This document shows positions 1-8,447 of a DNA stretch of 64,000 nt, one piece after another. The translations under genes were made by a program, and so were the position numbers. The first letter of the stretch is position 1, and each line of letters starts with the position of its first letter. The notes beneath the pieces were generated by a model. That model was not told the DNA's origin and searched no databases. It was given only the letters and a program-made list of their open reading frames with translations. The stretch spans positions 1,488,001-1,552,000 of the forward strand of contig OZ241850.1 of assembly GCA_965203045.1 (NCBI GenBank), given 5' to 3'. Origin of the DNA: G965203045 sp965203045 (lineage in GTDB: Bacteria > Pseudomonadota > Gammaproteobacteria > PS1 > Pseudothioglobaceae).

Positions 1-2
1 TA

Positions 3-983
3 AAATATAGAGTTGGTCAATATCTTATCAATAAGCAAACCATTGATTATTCCGCAGCAAAAAAAGCGCATTTACTCTATTTATGGGGAGCATTTCCAAA
101 ATCTATGGATGCGGATTTTATTATTGAAATAGATAATCCTTATGTGCTTGCTTATTATCATATAAATAACTTTAAACATCAAAAGCCTCGTCTTAAAAGG
201 CTATTAGATAAAGCATATAAAATTACTTATTTATCATCAACTGCTAAAAATCATACTCTGTCGCTATTAGGCGATAACTATGCAGAGAAAAGTTTTGTTA
301 ATTACCCTTATATGGCAAACAATTATGAAAAAAATAATCGTAGTAAAGATGTTATAAATTTTATTTTTGTCGGGCTTAGAGCAAGATCAAAAGGTGGTGA
401 TGAATTATTAGCGGCATTTTCCAAAATCAAACATAGCAATATTAGATTGACCTTTATTAGCAATGTTAGCAAAGAAATTAAAAAAAAATATCAACATGAT
501 AGTAGAATAAAAATATTACCACCGCAACCCAGAGAGGCTTTACTAAACAAAATTTATCCCAAGATGGATATAATGATTCTTCCTTCTTTTCATGAATCAT
601 TTGCTATAGTTTTGCTTGAAGCTTTATCTTTTGGAATGGGAATAATTGCGACAAATACCTATGCAATCCCCGAGTTTGTTAAAAATAATTATAATGGCAA
701 ATTATTACCCCATCCAATACTACAACCCACCACTTTTAATAATCAACACATAGTTAGTTGCACAGATTTAACAATTAGTGATTTTTATAATAGATATTTA
801 GCCCACAATGAATTTTACTATGGTTTATATAATCAATTAAAATCATCAATCAATACTGCTATTAGTGATTATAAAAACTGGCAAGATAATGGTTTAATAT
901 TATTTAATAAAAAGTTTTGTCCAGAGGTATGGCTTGAGAATTTTAACAATATTATTAGACTGGAGAGTGGTATTGATAAGTGA
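3..983 (+). CDS. GT4-family glycosyltransferase, intact copy, 5' end outside window
   Basis: Probable cytoplasmic or membrane-associated glycosyltransferase of the GT-B fold for surface glycan assembly. The frame is open from the left edge (codons from base 3), so the ATG at 105 is internal and the true start lies upstream. The residues before it (LYLWGAFPKSMDADF) read like ordinary protein. A C-terminal GT4 domain is visible: a sugar-nucleotide-domain start (INFIFVGL), then a GDELLAAF helix, and an E-x7-E type motif (HESFAIVLLEALSFG) typical of retaining GT4 enzymes. The donor and acceptor sugars cannot be told. The gene overlaps the next methyltransferase by 11 bases. A near-identical but broken copy lies at 12356-13382. 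Confidence 0.85.
   Translation, partial: KYRVGQYLINKQTIDYSAAKKAHLLYLWGAFPKSMDADFIIEIDNPYVLAYYHINNFKHQKPRLKRLLDKAYKITYLSSTAKNHTLSLLGDNYAEKSFVNYPYMANNYEKNNRSKDVINFIFVGLRARSKGGDELLAAFSKIKHSNIRLTFISNVSKEIKKKYQHDSRIKILPPQPREALLNKIYPKMDIMILPSFHESFAIVLLEALSFGMGIIATNTYAIPEFVKNNYNGKLLPHPILQPTTFNNQHIVSCTDLTISDFYNRYLAHNEFYYGLYNQLKSSINTAISDYKNWQDNGLILFNKKFCPEVWLENFNNIIRLESGIDK
11..921 (+). repeat. Direct repeat, left copy (glycosyltransferase gene)
   Basis: Bases 11-921 are nearly identical to 12541-13341, differing by scattered substitutions, one extra A in an A7 run (the other copy has A6) and a 109-base stretch (about 546-654) that is absent from the right copy. Beyond about 921 the DNA diverges, although the proteins still align to their ends. 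The two copies are in the same orientation and 12.53 kb apart. Confidence 0.95.
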
Positions 984-1776
984 TTTTTTTAAAAATATTT
1001 CTAATTTATCGGCATCAAGTTATGGTATAAGAAAAAAATTAATTCCCAGCATTAATGATTATTTAAAAACAGCTAAAGCATGCGAGAAGCAAATTAAGGT
1101 GTTGGACTTTGGTTGTGGTAAAAAGCCATATAAGTATTTATTTGATAAATTTGACAATATAACCCAATACGTTGGTATTGATGTTTATGATGGCAAAAAT
1201 GTAGATTTAGTCTATGATGGCAGGGATATACCTTTTGCAGACGAATATTTTAACTTTATTTTCAGTTCGTCAGTCTTAGAGCATGTGCAAGATTTAGACT
1301 ATACATTAAAAGAGTTAGTACGCGTGGTAAATAAAAATGGTGGTATGATGATACACAGTGTGCCTTTTACCAGTCATGTCCACGGCACACCATTTGACTT
1401 TAATAGATTAACTTTTTTTGGTTGGCAGAATCAGTTTAAAAAATTAGGCGCTAAAAGTATTAATATACAAAATAGCGATGGTCGCTTGTGTTGTTTACTT
1501 AATATGATAACATCGCAAATTAATTTTCTAATTATTGATACTATTAGGTTATTGATAATAAAAAAGGATAAAAAAACACTAATAGATATTACCAAAGGTG
1601 ATGCTTCACCAGAAAATAATCGTTCAAAAAAGTTAGCGATTATGTATTTTTTTCTAAGCTTTAATCCAATTAATATAGTTTTAGGGCTTATTTGTTGGAT
1701 AAGTTGTTTTTTTAAAAATAATAAAAACAAAGAAGGAGAGATAACATCGGCTTATGTTATCACCACTAAATATTAA
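973..1776 (+). CDS. SAM-dependent methyltransferase (class I, Methyltransf_11-like)
   Basis: Predicted class I SAM methyltransferase in the glycan locus. I place the start at TTG 973 because GGAG at 962-965 sits 7 bases upstream. The longer TTG start at 934 would overlap the previous gene by 50 bases. The SAM-binding motif VLDFGCGKKPY is at about residues 43-53, followed by YVGIDV (motif II) and FNFIFSSSVLEHV (motif IV region). Near the C-terminus is a hydrophobic stretch (INIVLGLICWISCFF) that may anchor the protein to the membrane. Substrate is unknown; O-methylation of a sugar or carrier-linked glycan is plausible from the neighbours. Confidence 0.8.
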   Translation: MISDFFKNISNLSASSYGIRKKLIPSINDYLKTAKACEKQIKVLDFGCGKKPYKYLFDKFDNITQYVGIDVYDGKNVDLVYDGRDIPFADEYFNFIFSSSVLEHVQDLDYTLKELVRVVNKNGGMMIHSVPFTSHVHGTPFDFNRLTFFGWQNQFKKLGAKSINIQNSDGRLCCLLNMITSQINFLIIDTIRLLIIKKDKKTLIDITKGDASPENNRSKKLAIMYFFLSFNPINIVLGLICWISCFFKNNKNKEGEITSAYVITTKY

Positions 1777-1781
1777 ATAGT

Positions 1782-2654
1782 ATGGACCTTAACACACTTT
1801 ACCAGCAATGGCGACAAGAAAGTCGTAATCTCGGCTATCATGAATATAAAGAAAGCGATTTATTTGTAGATGATGCGAAATCACTTTTTGCTAATCAAGA
1901 TAATATTGTCAATGAATTAGATAATGTTTTTAAATTTTATGATATCCAATTAAAGGGCAGTGTTTTAGATGCGGGCTGTTCTATGGGAGGGCTGATGTAT
2001 TCTCTCTATAATTCTAAAAAATTTAGTTTTATAGCGGGTATTGACATAGATGAAACAGCGATAAAAATGGCAAAAGAGTATCAGCTTATGCATAATATAT
2101 CTATGGATAAATTAATGATTTATAATGCCTCTGTTTTTGACTTGCCTTTTAAAGACAAGCAGTTTGATTTTATTATTGCAAAAGACATTGGCGAACACTT
2201 AGGAAGTCCTAAAAACTTAGAAAAATCATTACAAGAATTTAAAAGAGTATTATCTGATGATGGCTATATTTTTATTGAAACACCAAACTATTTATTTCCA
2301 ATGGAGGTTCATCTAAAAATACCAATGCTGCCTTATATTTCTACTAAATTTACAACTAAAATAATTGCTAAATTATTTAAAAGAGACTTAAATTTTATTA
2401 ACCATCTTAATTTTACAACTCCTAGAATGTTTAAAAAGATATTTAATAAAACTGATTTAATCTACCATAATGCTTATGAACAATATAAGTTGCCTTATAT
2501 TATGAATAACCCAGAAAATTTAAGCGCGCGCTTTAAATTTGCTGGTAAATTTTTGAAGATATTAAAAAAGATTGGTTTTAATATAGCAGTCGTAAAGTTA
2601 TTTAAAATAACCAAACTTTACCCCTCATTGTGGTATATTGCTAGTAAAAAGTAG
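1782..2654 (+). CDS. SAM-dependent methyltransferase
   Basis: Class I SAM methyltransferase of 290 residues, starting 5 bases after the preceding gene and probably co-transcribed. Motif I is VLDAGCSMGG at residues 61-70, motif II AGIDIDE follows, and FDFIIAKDIGEHL is the acidic post-motif. The basic, aromatic-rich C-terminal half probably forms the acceptor site. The acceptor is unknown. A stretch of its 3' part (2422-2477) is about 87% identical to a decayed fragment at 13397-13452, so a paralogue once followed the second copy of the upstream glycosyltransferase. Confidence 0.8.
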   Translation: MDLNTLYQQWRQESRNLGYHEYKESDLFVDDAKSLFANQDNIVNELDNVFKFYDIQLKGSVLDAGCSMGGLMYSLYNSKKFSFIAGIDIDETAIKMAKEYQLMHNISMDKLMIYNASVFDLPFKDKQFDFIIAKDIGEHLGSPKNLEKSLQEFKRVLSDDGYIFIETPNYLFPMEVHLKIPMLPYISTKFTTKIIAKLFKRDLNFINHLNFTTPRMFKKIFNKTDLIYHNAYEQYKLPYIMNNPENLSARFKFAGKFLKILKKIGFNIAVVKLFKITKLYPSLWYIASKK

Positions 2655-2724
2655 TATTACTGTGGGAAACATAAGGTAATGACATTGATTAGATTATTAC
2701 AAATAATAAATAAGGAATAAAACC

Positions 2725-3342
2725 ATGAATTTTGAAAAATATATCAACCAAAAAGTTAAAAATAAAAGAGTTTGTGAGATAGGTGGTTTGGGTGATTATA
2801 AAAATTATTTTAAAGATAACCTTATAAACTGGAGACATAATAGATTAAAGGATTTATCCAAACAACTATCAGCATGGGACATAGATAAGTCTGGAATTGA
2901 ATTTGTCAATAGTAAGGGTTTTAATTTTGAGTATTGTGACATTGAATCTCCTAACATTATGGCTAAGACACAATCTTTTGATATAGTGTTATTACTAGAT
3001 GTTATTGAGCATTTGGGTAATATAGGCTTAGCACTTAATAATATTAAAAATTATATGGATGGTAACACCGAATTTATTATTACAACACCAAACTTAATGT
3101 CTTTTAATAATATTATTAGGGTTTTATTAGGCAAAAGAGTTAATACACTTGATGATCACACAGTGTGGATAGATGAGGTAAATTTTAAGCAATTGGCGAA
3201 AAAATATGGCTATAAAATTACAGAGGTAAAATACTTTACTTTTGATGGCAGTAAAGGTTTTAAGCAAAAACTTATAAATTTCGCAGGAAAATTTAATAAG
3301 TATTTTAATCAAAATATTCTTGTTATTTTGAAGTTAAATTAG
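2725..3342 (+). CDS. Small SAM-dependent methyltransferase
   Basis: A 205-residue class I methyltransferase, the third in a row. The start at ATG 2725 has a good ribosome site (AAGGA about 10 bases upstream). VCEIGGLGDY at residues 16-25 is a variant motif I and FDIVLLLDVIEHLG (85-98) is the post-motif region. It is short for the class and has only a small C-terminal region. It ends the first gene group; a promoter and hairpin follow before the next gene. Substrate unknown. Confidence 0.75.
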   Translation: MNFEKYINQKVKNKRVCEIGGLGDYKNYFKDNLINWRHNRLKDLSKQLSAWDIDKSGIEFVNSKGFNFEYCDIESPNIMAKTQSFDIVLLLDVIEHLGNIGLALNNIKNYMDGNTEFIITTPNLMSFNNIIRVLLGKRVNTLDDHTVWIDEVNFKQLAKKYGYKITEVKYFTFDGSKGFKQKLINFAGKFNKYFNQNILVILKLN

Positions 3343-3366
3343 CATAACTAAATTAACTATTTTTTA

Positions 3367-3394
3367 TTGCTTATTTATATTTTTATGGTATATT
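3367..3394 (+). promoter_or_regulatory. Candidate sigma-70 promoter before the dehydratase-epimerase gene
   Basis: TTGCTT (3367-3372) and TATATT (3389-3394) are separated by 16 bases. The predicted transcript would start near 3401, just before a hairpin with a T run at 3406-3446. Promoters are hard to call by eye in DNA this AT-rich, so support is moderate. Confidence 0.4.
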
Positions 3395-3405
3395 GGTCTG
3401 TTTGT

Positions 3406-3446
3406 TAGTAGTTGGAAGCGCTCTTTCCGGTTTTCTACTATTTTTT
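3406..3446 (+). terminator. Hairpin plus T6 run (terminator or attenuator)
   Basis: TAGTAG (3406-3411) pairs with CTACTA (3435-3440). Inside it GGAA (3414-3417) pairs with TTCC (3425-3428). T6 follows directly at 3441-3446. This fits a rho-independent terminator for the three methyltransferase genes. Because a candidate promoter ends at 3394, it could instead be an attenuator in the leader of the next gene. No leader peptide was recognised. Confidence 0.5.
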
Positions 3447-3509
3447 AATAAATTATCCTAGCAGAATTGATAGCAATTATGTTAAATGGATATGCTTTTG
3501 CGATGTTAG

Positions 3510-4514
3510 ATGTTAAAAAATAAAATTTTACTCATCACTGGCGGGACAGGGTCTTTTGGAAAGTCAGTTTTAAATAATTTTTTAAAAACTAGTGTTAAGG
3601 AAATTCGTATTTTTTCTCGTGACGAAAAAAAGCAAGAAGATATGCGCATTGCTTATGATAATCCAAAATTAAAATTTTATATTGGAGATGTTAGAAACCT
3701 ATCAAGCATTGTCCAAGCAACTATTAACGTAAACTATATCTTCCATGCCGCTGCCTTAAAACAGGTGCCATCCTGTGAATTTTACCCAATAGAAGCGATT
3801 AAAACCAATGTTATAGGAGCTGAAAATGTTTTAGAAGCATCCAGAATTAACCATATTGAAAATGTTGTCTTGCTCAGCACTGATAAAGCCGTATACCCTA
3901 TTAATGCAATGGGTATGACAAAAGCCATTATGGAAAAAATAATGATAGCCCGCTCGCGCAATACTTTAAAAGGACAGACTTTCTCCGCTACTCGTTATGG
4001 AAATGTTATGACATCAAGAGGTTCTGTTATTCCTTTGTTTGTTTCACAAATTAAAAATAATCAGCCAATCACCATTACAAATCCAAATATGACTCGTTTT
4101 ATGATGAGTTTAACCGAAGCAGTTCATTTAGTTGAGTTTGCTTTTTCTCATGCTAACTCTGGTGATGTTTTTGTGCACAAAGCCCCTGCAGTTAAGATAC
4201 AAATATTAGCACAAGCTTTAAAAGAATTATTCAATTCAAATGTTAAAATTAAGATTATAGGCTCCAGACATAGTGAAAAACTATATGAAACTTTATTAAC
4301 TAATGAGGAGATGCAGGTAGCTGAAAATATAGGTCATTATTATCGCATACCTGCTGATAATAGAGACCTAAACTATAGTCAATATTTAAGTCAAGGAGAT
4401 ATCAAGCTTTCCCATACACAGGAATATAACTCAAACAATGCAGAACAATTATCTCTAAGTAAAATGAAAGATTTACTACTCAGTCTTGATTATATCCAAA
4501 ATGCATTAAAATAA
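3510..4514 (+). CDS. UDP-GlcNAc 4,6-dehydratase/5-epimerase-like SDR (CapE/FnlA/WbjB family)
   Basis: Extended short-chain dehydrogenase of 334 residues. TGGTGSFG at residues 10-17 binds NAD(P). STDKA at 123-127 and a Met in place of the usual Tyr (M134-x3-K138) mark the inverting 4,6-dehydratase group. The C-terminal features (a YNSNNAEQL stretch followed by MKDLLLSLDYI) resemble CapE/FnlA/WbjB, which make UDP-2-acetamido-2,6-dideoxy-hexulose intermediates toward N-acetyl-L-fucosamine. The partner reductase and epimerase (FnlB/C) are not visible here, so the final sugar is uncertain. It starts its gene group after a candidate promoter and is followed one base later by a GT2 gene. Confidence 0.85.
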   Translation: MLKNKILLITGGTGSFGKSVLNNFLKTSVKEIRIFSRDEKKQEDMRIAYDNPKLKFYIGDVRNLSSIVQATINVNYIFHAAALKQVPSCEFYPIEAIKTNVIGAENVLEASRINHIENVVLLSTDKAVYPINAMGMTKAIMEKIMIARSRNTLKGQTFSATRYGNVMTSRGSVIPLFVSQIKNNQPITITNPNMTRFMMSLTEAVHLVEFAFSHANSGDVFVHKAPAVKIQILAQALKELFNSNVKIKIIGSRHSEKLYETLLTNEEMQVAENIGHYYRIPADNRDLNYSQYLSQGDIKLSHTQEYNSNNAEQLSLSKMKDLLLSLDYIQNALK

Positions 4515-4515
4515 G

Positions 4516-5385
4516 ATGAAGTATAATACTGGATTGGTAATTCTAAATTACCTAACTTATCAATGCACCATAAAATCATTGCAATCTATAAAACAACAAC
4601 AATGGTTCAATAAAGTTAAAATTTATGTTGTAGATAATGGTTCTCATAACAATAGTGTTGATAAGTTAACTAATTTTCAAAAAATAATTCCTTTTCAATT
4701 GTTGGAATCTGATAAAAATTTAGGTTTTGCAAATGGACTTAATATAGGAATAAAACAGGCTAGAGAAAATGGATGCCATTCAGTTATTTGCCTAAATAAT
4801 GATATATTATTTAAAGATCAGAATAACTTTTTAACAGAGATTAACAACACCTACCAACAAGACAAAAGCATTGCTGTAATTGTTCCAAATATTAAGAACA
4901 GCATTGGTGATAATGCTAATAATATTGTAAAAAATCCACCATCAAAAAAGCGAATTATTAAACTTAAAATTTTTTATAAATTTGGTCTAGATTATTTGTA
5001 TTATTATTTAAGAATATATCTCTTATTTGGTTTGGCAAATTTCATTATTAGTATAATAAAATTAACTCCTGCTACTGATACAAAACAACATTTGCAAAGT
5101 CAATATATTTACATTCCCTCCGGCGCCTGCATTATTCTCACACCTGCTTTTTTTAATCATTTTGAAGGGTTAGACTCTAATACTTTTTTATTTAGTGAAG
5201 AGTCTATTTTGGGTGCTATGGTGGCAGAAAAAAATTTAAAATGCTACTTAAATACTAACATAAATATTATTCATACTGAGGCAAAAACAATCAGCACAAT
5301 GAACAAAACCAAAAGAAAGTATATTAAATTTATGTTAAAGCATTCTTTTGCCAGTAAACGTTATTTTGTAAATAGGTATTTGTAA
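4516..5385 (+). CDS. GT2-family glycosyltransferase (rhamnosyltransferase-like)
   Basis: A 289-residue inverting glycosyltransferase with GT-A fold. The N-terminus (GLVILNYLTYQCT), VVDNGSHNNS near residue 40, NLGFANGLNIGI and the metal/nucleotide-binding LNNDI motif are typical of the WsaF/rhamnosyltransferase branch of GT2. A hydrophobic region around residues 155-180 may associate with the membrane, and SGACIILTPAFF is the usual mid-C-terminal segment. It starts one base after the dehydratase-epimerase stop, so its donor may be the deoxysugar made there. The exact specificity cannot be read from sequence. Confidence 0.85.
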   Translation: MKYNTGLVILNYLTYQCTIKSLQSIKQQQWFNKVKIYVVDNGSHNNSVDKLTNFQKIIPFQLLESDKNLGFANGLNIGIKQARENGCHSVICLNNDILFKDQNNFLTEINNTYQQDKSIAVIVPNIKNSIGDNANNIVKNPPSKKRIIKLKIFYKFGLDYLYYYLRIYLLFGLANFIISIIKLTPATDTKQHLQSQYIYIPSGACIILTPAFFNHFEGLDSNTFLFSEESILGAMVAEKNLKCYLNTNINIIHTEAKTISTMNKTKRKYIKFMLKHSFASKRYFVNRYL

Positions 5386-5400
5386 ATATAAGGACCACAT

Positions 5401-7464
5401 TTGAGTTTAGATAATTTGAAAGTATTAATATTAGGTATTGATGGCTTTTTAGGGCAACACATGTATAAGGCGTGTCAGCATAATCAAATAAAGGTTATTG
5501 GCACCTCCAGAAAATCAGAGCATAAAGCAAGTCTATATAATAATTTTTATAGGCGGGGAAGCATAATATACAATGTGCTATTTGATTCTTCTGATTGCTT
5601 TGAGCAGATTAAATCTATTGTAAATAATAAAAATATCTCTTTAATTATTAATTGTATTTGCATTAAAGATAATAGTAATCAAGAATATTTATTATATAAG
5701 TTAAATGTGGAATTACCAAAATTTCTTGATAGAATTGGTATTTATATTATTTCTTTTAGCACTGACTGTGTGGTAGAACAAAATACTAGTTCTTCTTATA
5801 TTAATAGCAAGAAAGAGTTAGAATCTTTAAATCTAATTAATACATTATTAATTAGAACCACTTTTTGGGGCTATGATTTTATAAATAATCGCGGCTTGGT
5901 TAATAAATTAATAGATGAAAGTAATACTACTATTATAGGCTATAGTAATTATTTGTTTAGCGGGGTATATATTAGGATTTTGTGCAATATTATTTTGCAA
6001 TTAATGAAAAATAATAGATTGGGCATTATCAGCATTTTTTCAAACAAATCTATATCTAAATTAAGATTACTAATTTTAATTAATAATCAATTCAACCTAA
6101 ATAAAGAAATACAAAGTAAAAAAATTGATAAAAATATAGACCACAGTATTAAAAGTGATATTGTTGTCAATGCAAATTATTATGAGCAGGTTTTATTATT
6201 TTATCAAGATTTTAAAAAATATTATTCACCCCCAATTAGTCAATGCAGACAATGTCATAGCAATGAAATTGAAGAGGTTTTTGATTTTGGACTAATGCCA
6301 TTATCGGGTAATTTTATGAAAAAAGAAGAAATACCTAATGAAAAGAAATATCCTATGAGCCTTTCTTTTTGTAAAAATTGCGCCACTCTGCAAATCAGTG
6401 AAGTGTTTGACCAAAAGTTATTTTTCACAGATTATAGATATTCTTCTTCTACCAATATCACATTAGCAGACCATTTTCTAAATTATGCCAAAACTTTAAA
6501 AAATCATTTTCCCAATCATAAATCACTATTAGAGATTGGTTGTAATGATGGCATATTTTTAACCCCACTTAGCCAAATTGGCTTTAAAGTATTAGGTATA
6601 GACCCAGCTAATAATATTGTCAAAAAAGGAATAAAAATTGGACATAATATTATTAATGATTTTTTTAATACTAAAACCGCTAACTCAATTATTAATAAAT
6701 ACGGAAAGTTTGATATTATTACCGCCAATAATGTTTTAGCCCATATAGAAGATATTTACAATGTTTTTAACTCCATTAAAAAATTATTAGCCCCCAGAGG
6801 TTTTATAGTTTTAGAAGTGCAGTATTTAAAATGTTTGATTGAAAAGTTACAGTATGATTTTATTTATCACGAGCATATTTTTTATTATTCTGTTACAGCT
6901 ATTTATAATATTTTTAGCAGCAGAAGTTTGAAAATAACCCATATTGAGGAAAATAATATACATGGTGGTTCCATAAGAGTCTATGCAACCCATAAGTCCA
7001 ATAAATATATACCGATACAACACGATAATAATGTTGATTTGTATCTTAAATCTGAAACAGTTAACAAATTATCTACCCTGCATGGGACTCAAGGTTTTTT
7101 TAATAAGGTTGCGCAACATCGGAAAAACACTCTTTTATTTTTAAACCAATTACGTAAAAAGAATACTACTATTGCCTGTTATGGAGCCTCTGGCAGAAGT
7201 GTTACTTATGTTAACTATTGTGGTATTGGCAATAATTATGTTCAATATTTTATTGATGACTCCCCAGAAAGAAATAGAAGATACATGCCAGGCACCCATA
7301 CTCCAATTATTACTTTACAAGATATGATTAATAAAAGAAAAAGACCAGATTACATTATCATAACGGCTTGGACTTTCAAAGACGAAATAATCAAAAAATT
7401 GGATTGGTATACGAAATTGGGCGGTCAAATAATTATCCCTTTTCCCACTATATATGTCACCTAA
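5401..7464 (+). CDS. Fusion: RmlD-like sugar reductase + NDP-hexose C-methyltransferase
   Basis: A 687-residue two-domain protein. Residues 1-270 look like an RmlD-type NAD(P) sugar reductase (LGIDGFLGQ at 11-19; FSTDCVV near 119). Residues 280-687 form a complete sugar C-methyltransferase of the TylC3/CloU type: zinc-binding Cys282, Cys285, Cys324 and Cys327, then a SAM motif LLEIGCNDGIF (about 376-386), HEHIFYYS, and a C-terminal Methyltransf_14 domain (YGASGRSVTYVNYC onward). Start is TTG 5401 with AGGA 6 bases upstream. These enzymes methylate a 4-keto sugar at C3; the fused reductase would then reduce the keto group, giving a branched-chain deoxysugar. The reductase half is diverged: no clear YxxxK. 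Confidence 0.8.
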   Translation: MSLDNLKVLILGIDGFLGQHMYKACQHNQIKVIGTSRKSEHKASLYNNFYRRGSIIYNVLFDSSDCFEQIKSIVNNKNISLIINCICIKDNSNQEYLLYKLNVELPKFLDRIGIYIISFSTDCVVEQNTSSSYINSKKELESLNLINTLLIRTTFWGYDFINNRGLVNKLIDESNTTIIGYSNYLFSGVYIRILCNIILQLMKNNRLGIISIFSNKSISKLRLLILINNQFNLNKEIQSKKIDKNIDHSIKSDIVVNANYYEQVLLFYQDFKKYYSPPISQCRQCHSNEIEEVFDFGLMPLSGNFMKKEEIPNEKKYPMSLSFCKNCATLQISEVFDQKLFFTDYRYSSSTNITLADHFLNYAKTLKNHFPNHKSLLEIGCNDGIFLTPLSQIGFKVLGIDPANNIVKKGIKIGHNIINDFFNTKTANSIINKYGKFDIITANNVLAHIEDIYNVFNSIKKLLAPRGFIVLEVQYLKCLIEKLQYDFIYHEHIFYYSVTAIYNIFSSRSLKITHIEENNIHGGSIRVYATHKSNKYIPIQHDNNVDLYLKSETVNKLSTLHGTQGFFNKVAQHRKNTLLFLNQLRKKNTTIACYGASGRSVTYVNYCGIGNNYVQYFIDDSPERNRRYMPGTHTPIITLQDMINKRKRPDYIIITAWTFKDEIIKKLDWYTKLGGQIIIPFPTIYVT

Positions 7465-7490
7465 AAGACTATGCAAATGAATGATAACCG

Positions 7491-8447
7491 ATGAGTATTT
7501 CTATTTTTATGTATCATGATATCAGAGAAATTAGCAATAGTTATTTTCCTAAACGCTACTTATTAAAATCATTTTTACGTCCTGATACTTTTAGAAAGCA
7601 AATAAAATATATATCTACCAACTATGAAGTCATCACGCTGAATGATTTTTCTTATATAAATGCTAAATCAGATAATTATGCTGTTATAACTTTTGATGAT
7701 GGCTTGAGTGACCATTATCACTATGGTTATAACATACTAAAAGATTTTAATCTAAAAGGCATGTTCTTTCTTCCTATAGAAGCAATCAGTAAAAGAATTA
7801 TGTGCCATGTTCATAAAACTCAATTTATATTAGCCGCTATTAATGAAAAACAACTAGTTAAAGAAACATTAGATAATGTGGAGAAATACGCTAGCCAATT
7901 TAACGTGGTAACCAATAGCAGAAATGATATTTTAAATAAATTTAAAAAACCGTTAGTAAAAGACAATTGGTGGTCTGAAGAAATGATATTTATTACAAGA
8001 TTTTTTAGAGAATTTTCATCCTTTGAGTTCAGAGATTATTTATTAGGTATTTTATTTAATAAATATGTTAGTAACAACGAAAAAGAATTTGTTTCTAATT
8101 TTTATCTAGATTTCAAGCAAATTCAAAGTCTAATTGATATGGGAATGTTAATTGGCGGACATGGATATTATTCTTTAAATGCAAAAAATGAAAATATAAA
8201 TATGCAAAAAAATGAAATTTTAAAATGTTACCAATTTATATCTAAAGATATTTTTCACTCAAAAACTTTTAAATTTTATTATTCTTATCCTCAGGGAGGA
8301 TATACAAATACTTCTTTACACACTTTAGCGCAATTAGAATGCATAGCTGCATTTACAACTGAGAACAAAAAATATACATCACAAAATAATTTAAAAATCC
8401 CTAGATATAATCCTGCTATTGATTTAAAGAGAAATTTATATGAATAA
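7491..8447 (+). CDS. Polysaccharide deacetylase family protein (NodB fold)
   Basis: A 318-residue carbohydrate esterase family 4-like protein. MYHDI at residues 7-11 and TFDDG at 67-71 supply the usual catalytic and metal-binding Asp residues, and YSYPQGG near 265 is the later conserved loop. The second metal motif, normally H-S/T-x-x-H, reads HGYYS (His224, with Ser228 where His is expected), so metal binding may be altered. The stop overlaps the start of the formyltransferase by 8 bases, so the two are probably translated together. The pair could swap an N-acetyl for an N-formyl group on a sugar, or this one could remove a formyl group as ArnD does. Confidence 0.75.
   Translation: MSISIFMYHDIREISNSYFPKRYLLKSFLRPDTFRKQIKYISTNYEVITLNDFSYINAKSDNYAVITFDDGLSDHYHYGYNILKDFNLKGMFFLPIEAISKRIMCHVHKTQFILAAINEKQLVKETLDNVEKYASQFNVVTNSRNDILNKFKKPLVKDNWWSEEMIFITRFFREFSSFEFRDYLLGILFNKYVSNNEKEFVSNFYLDFKQIQSLIDMGMLIGGHGYYSLNAKNENINMQKNEILKCYQFISKDIFHSKTFKFYYSYPQGGYTNTSLHTLAQLECIAAFTTENKKYTSQNNLKIPRYNPAIDLKRNLYE

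Noticed and set aside
1431..1730. Minus-strand open frame of 99 codons inside the first methyltransferase gene
   Set aside because: It lies opposite a gene with clear SAM-binding motifs, has no ribosome site or homology, and is rich in Leu/Ile/Ser as expected from the complement of AT-rich coding DNA.
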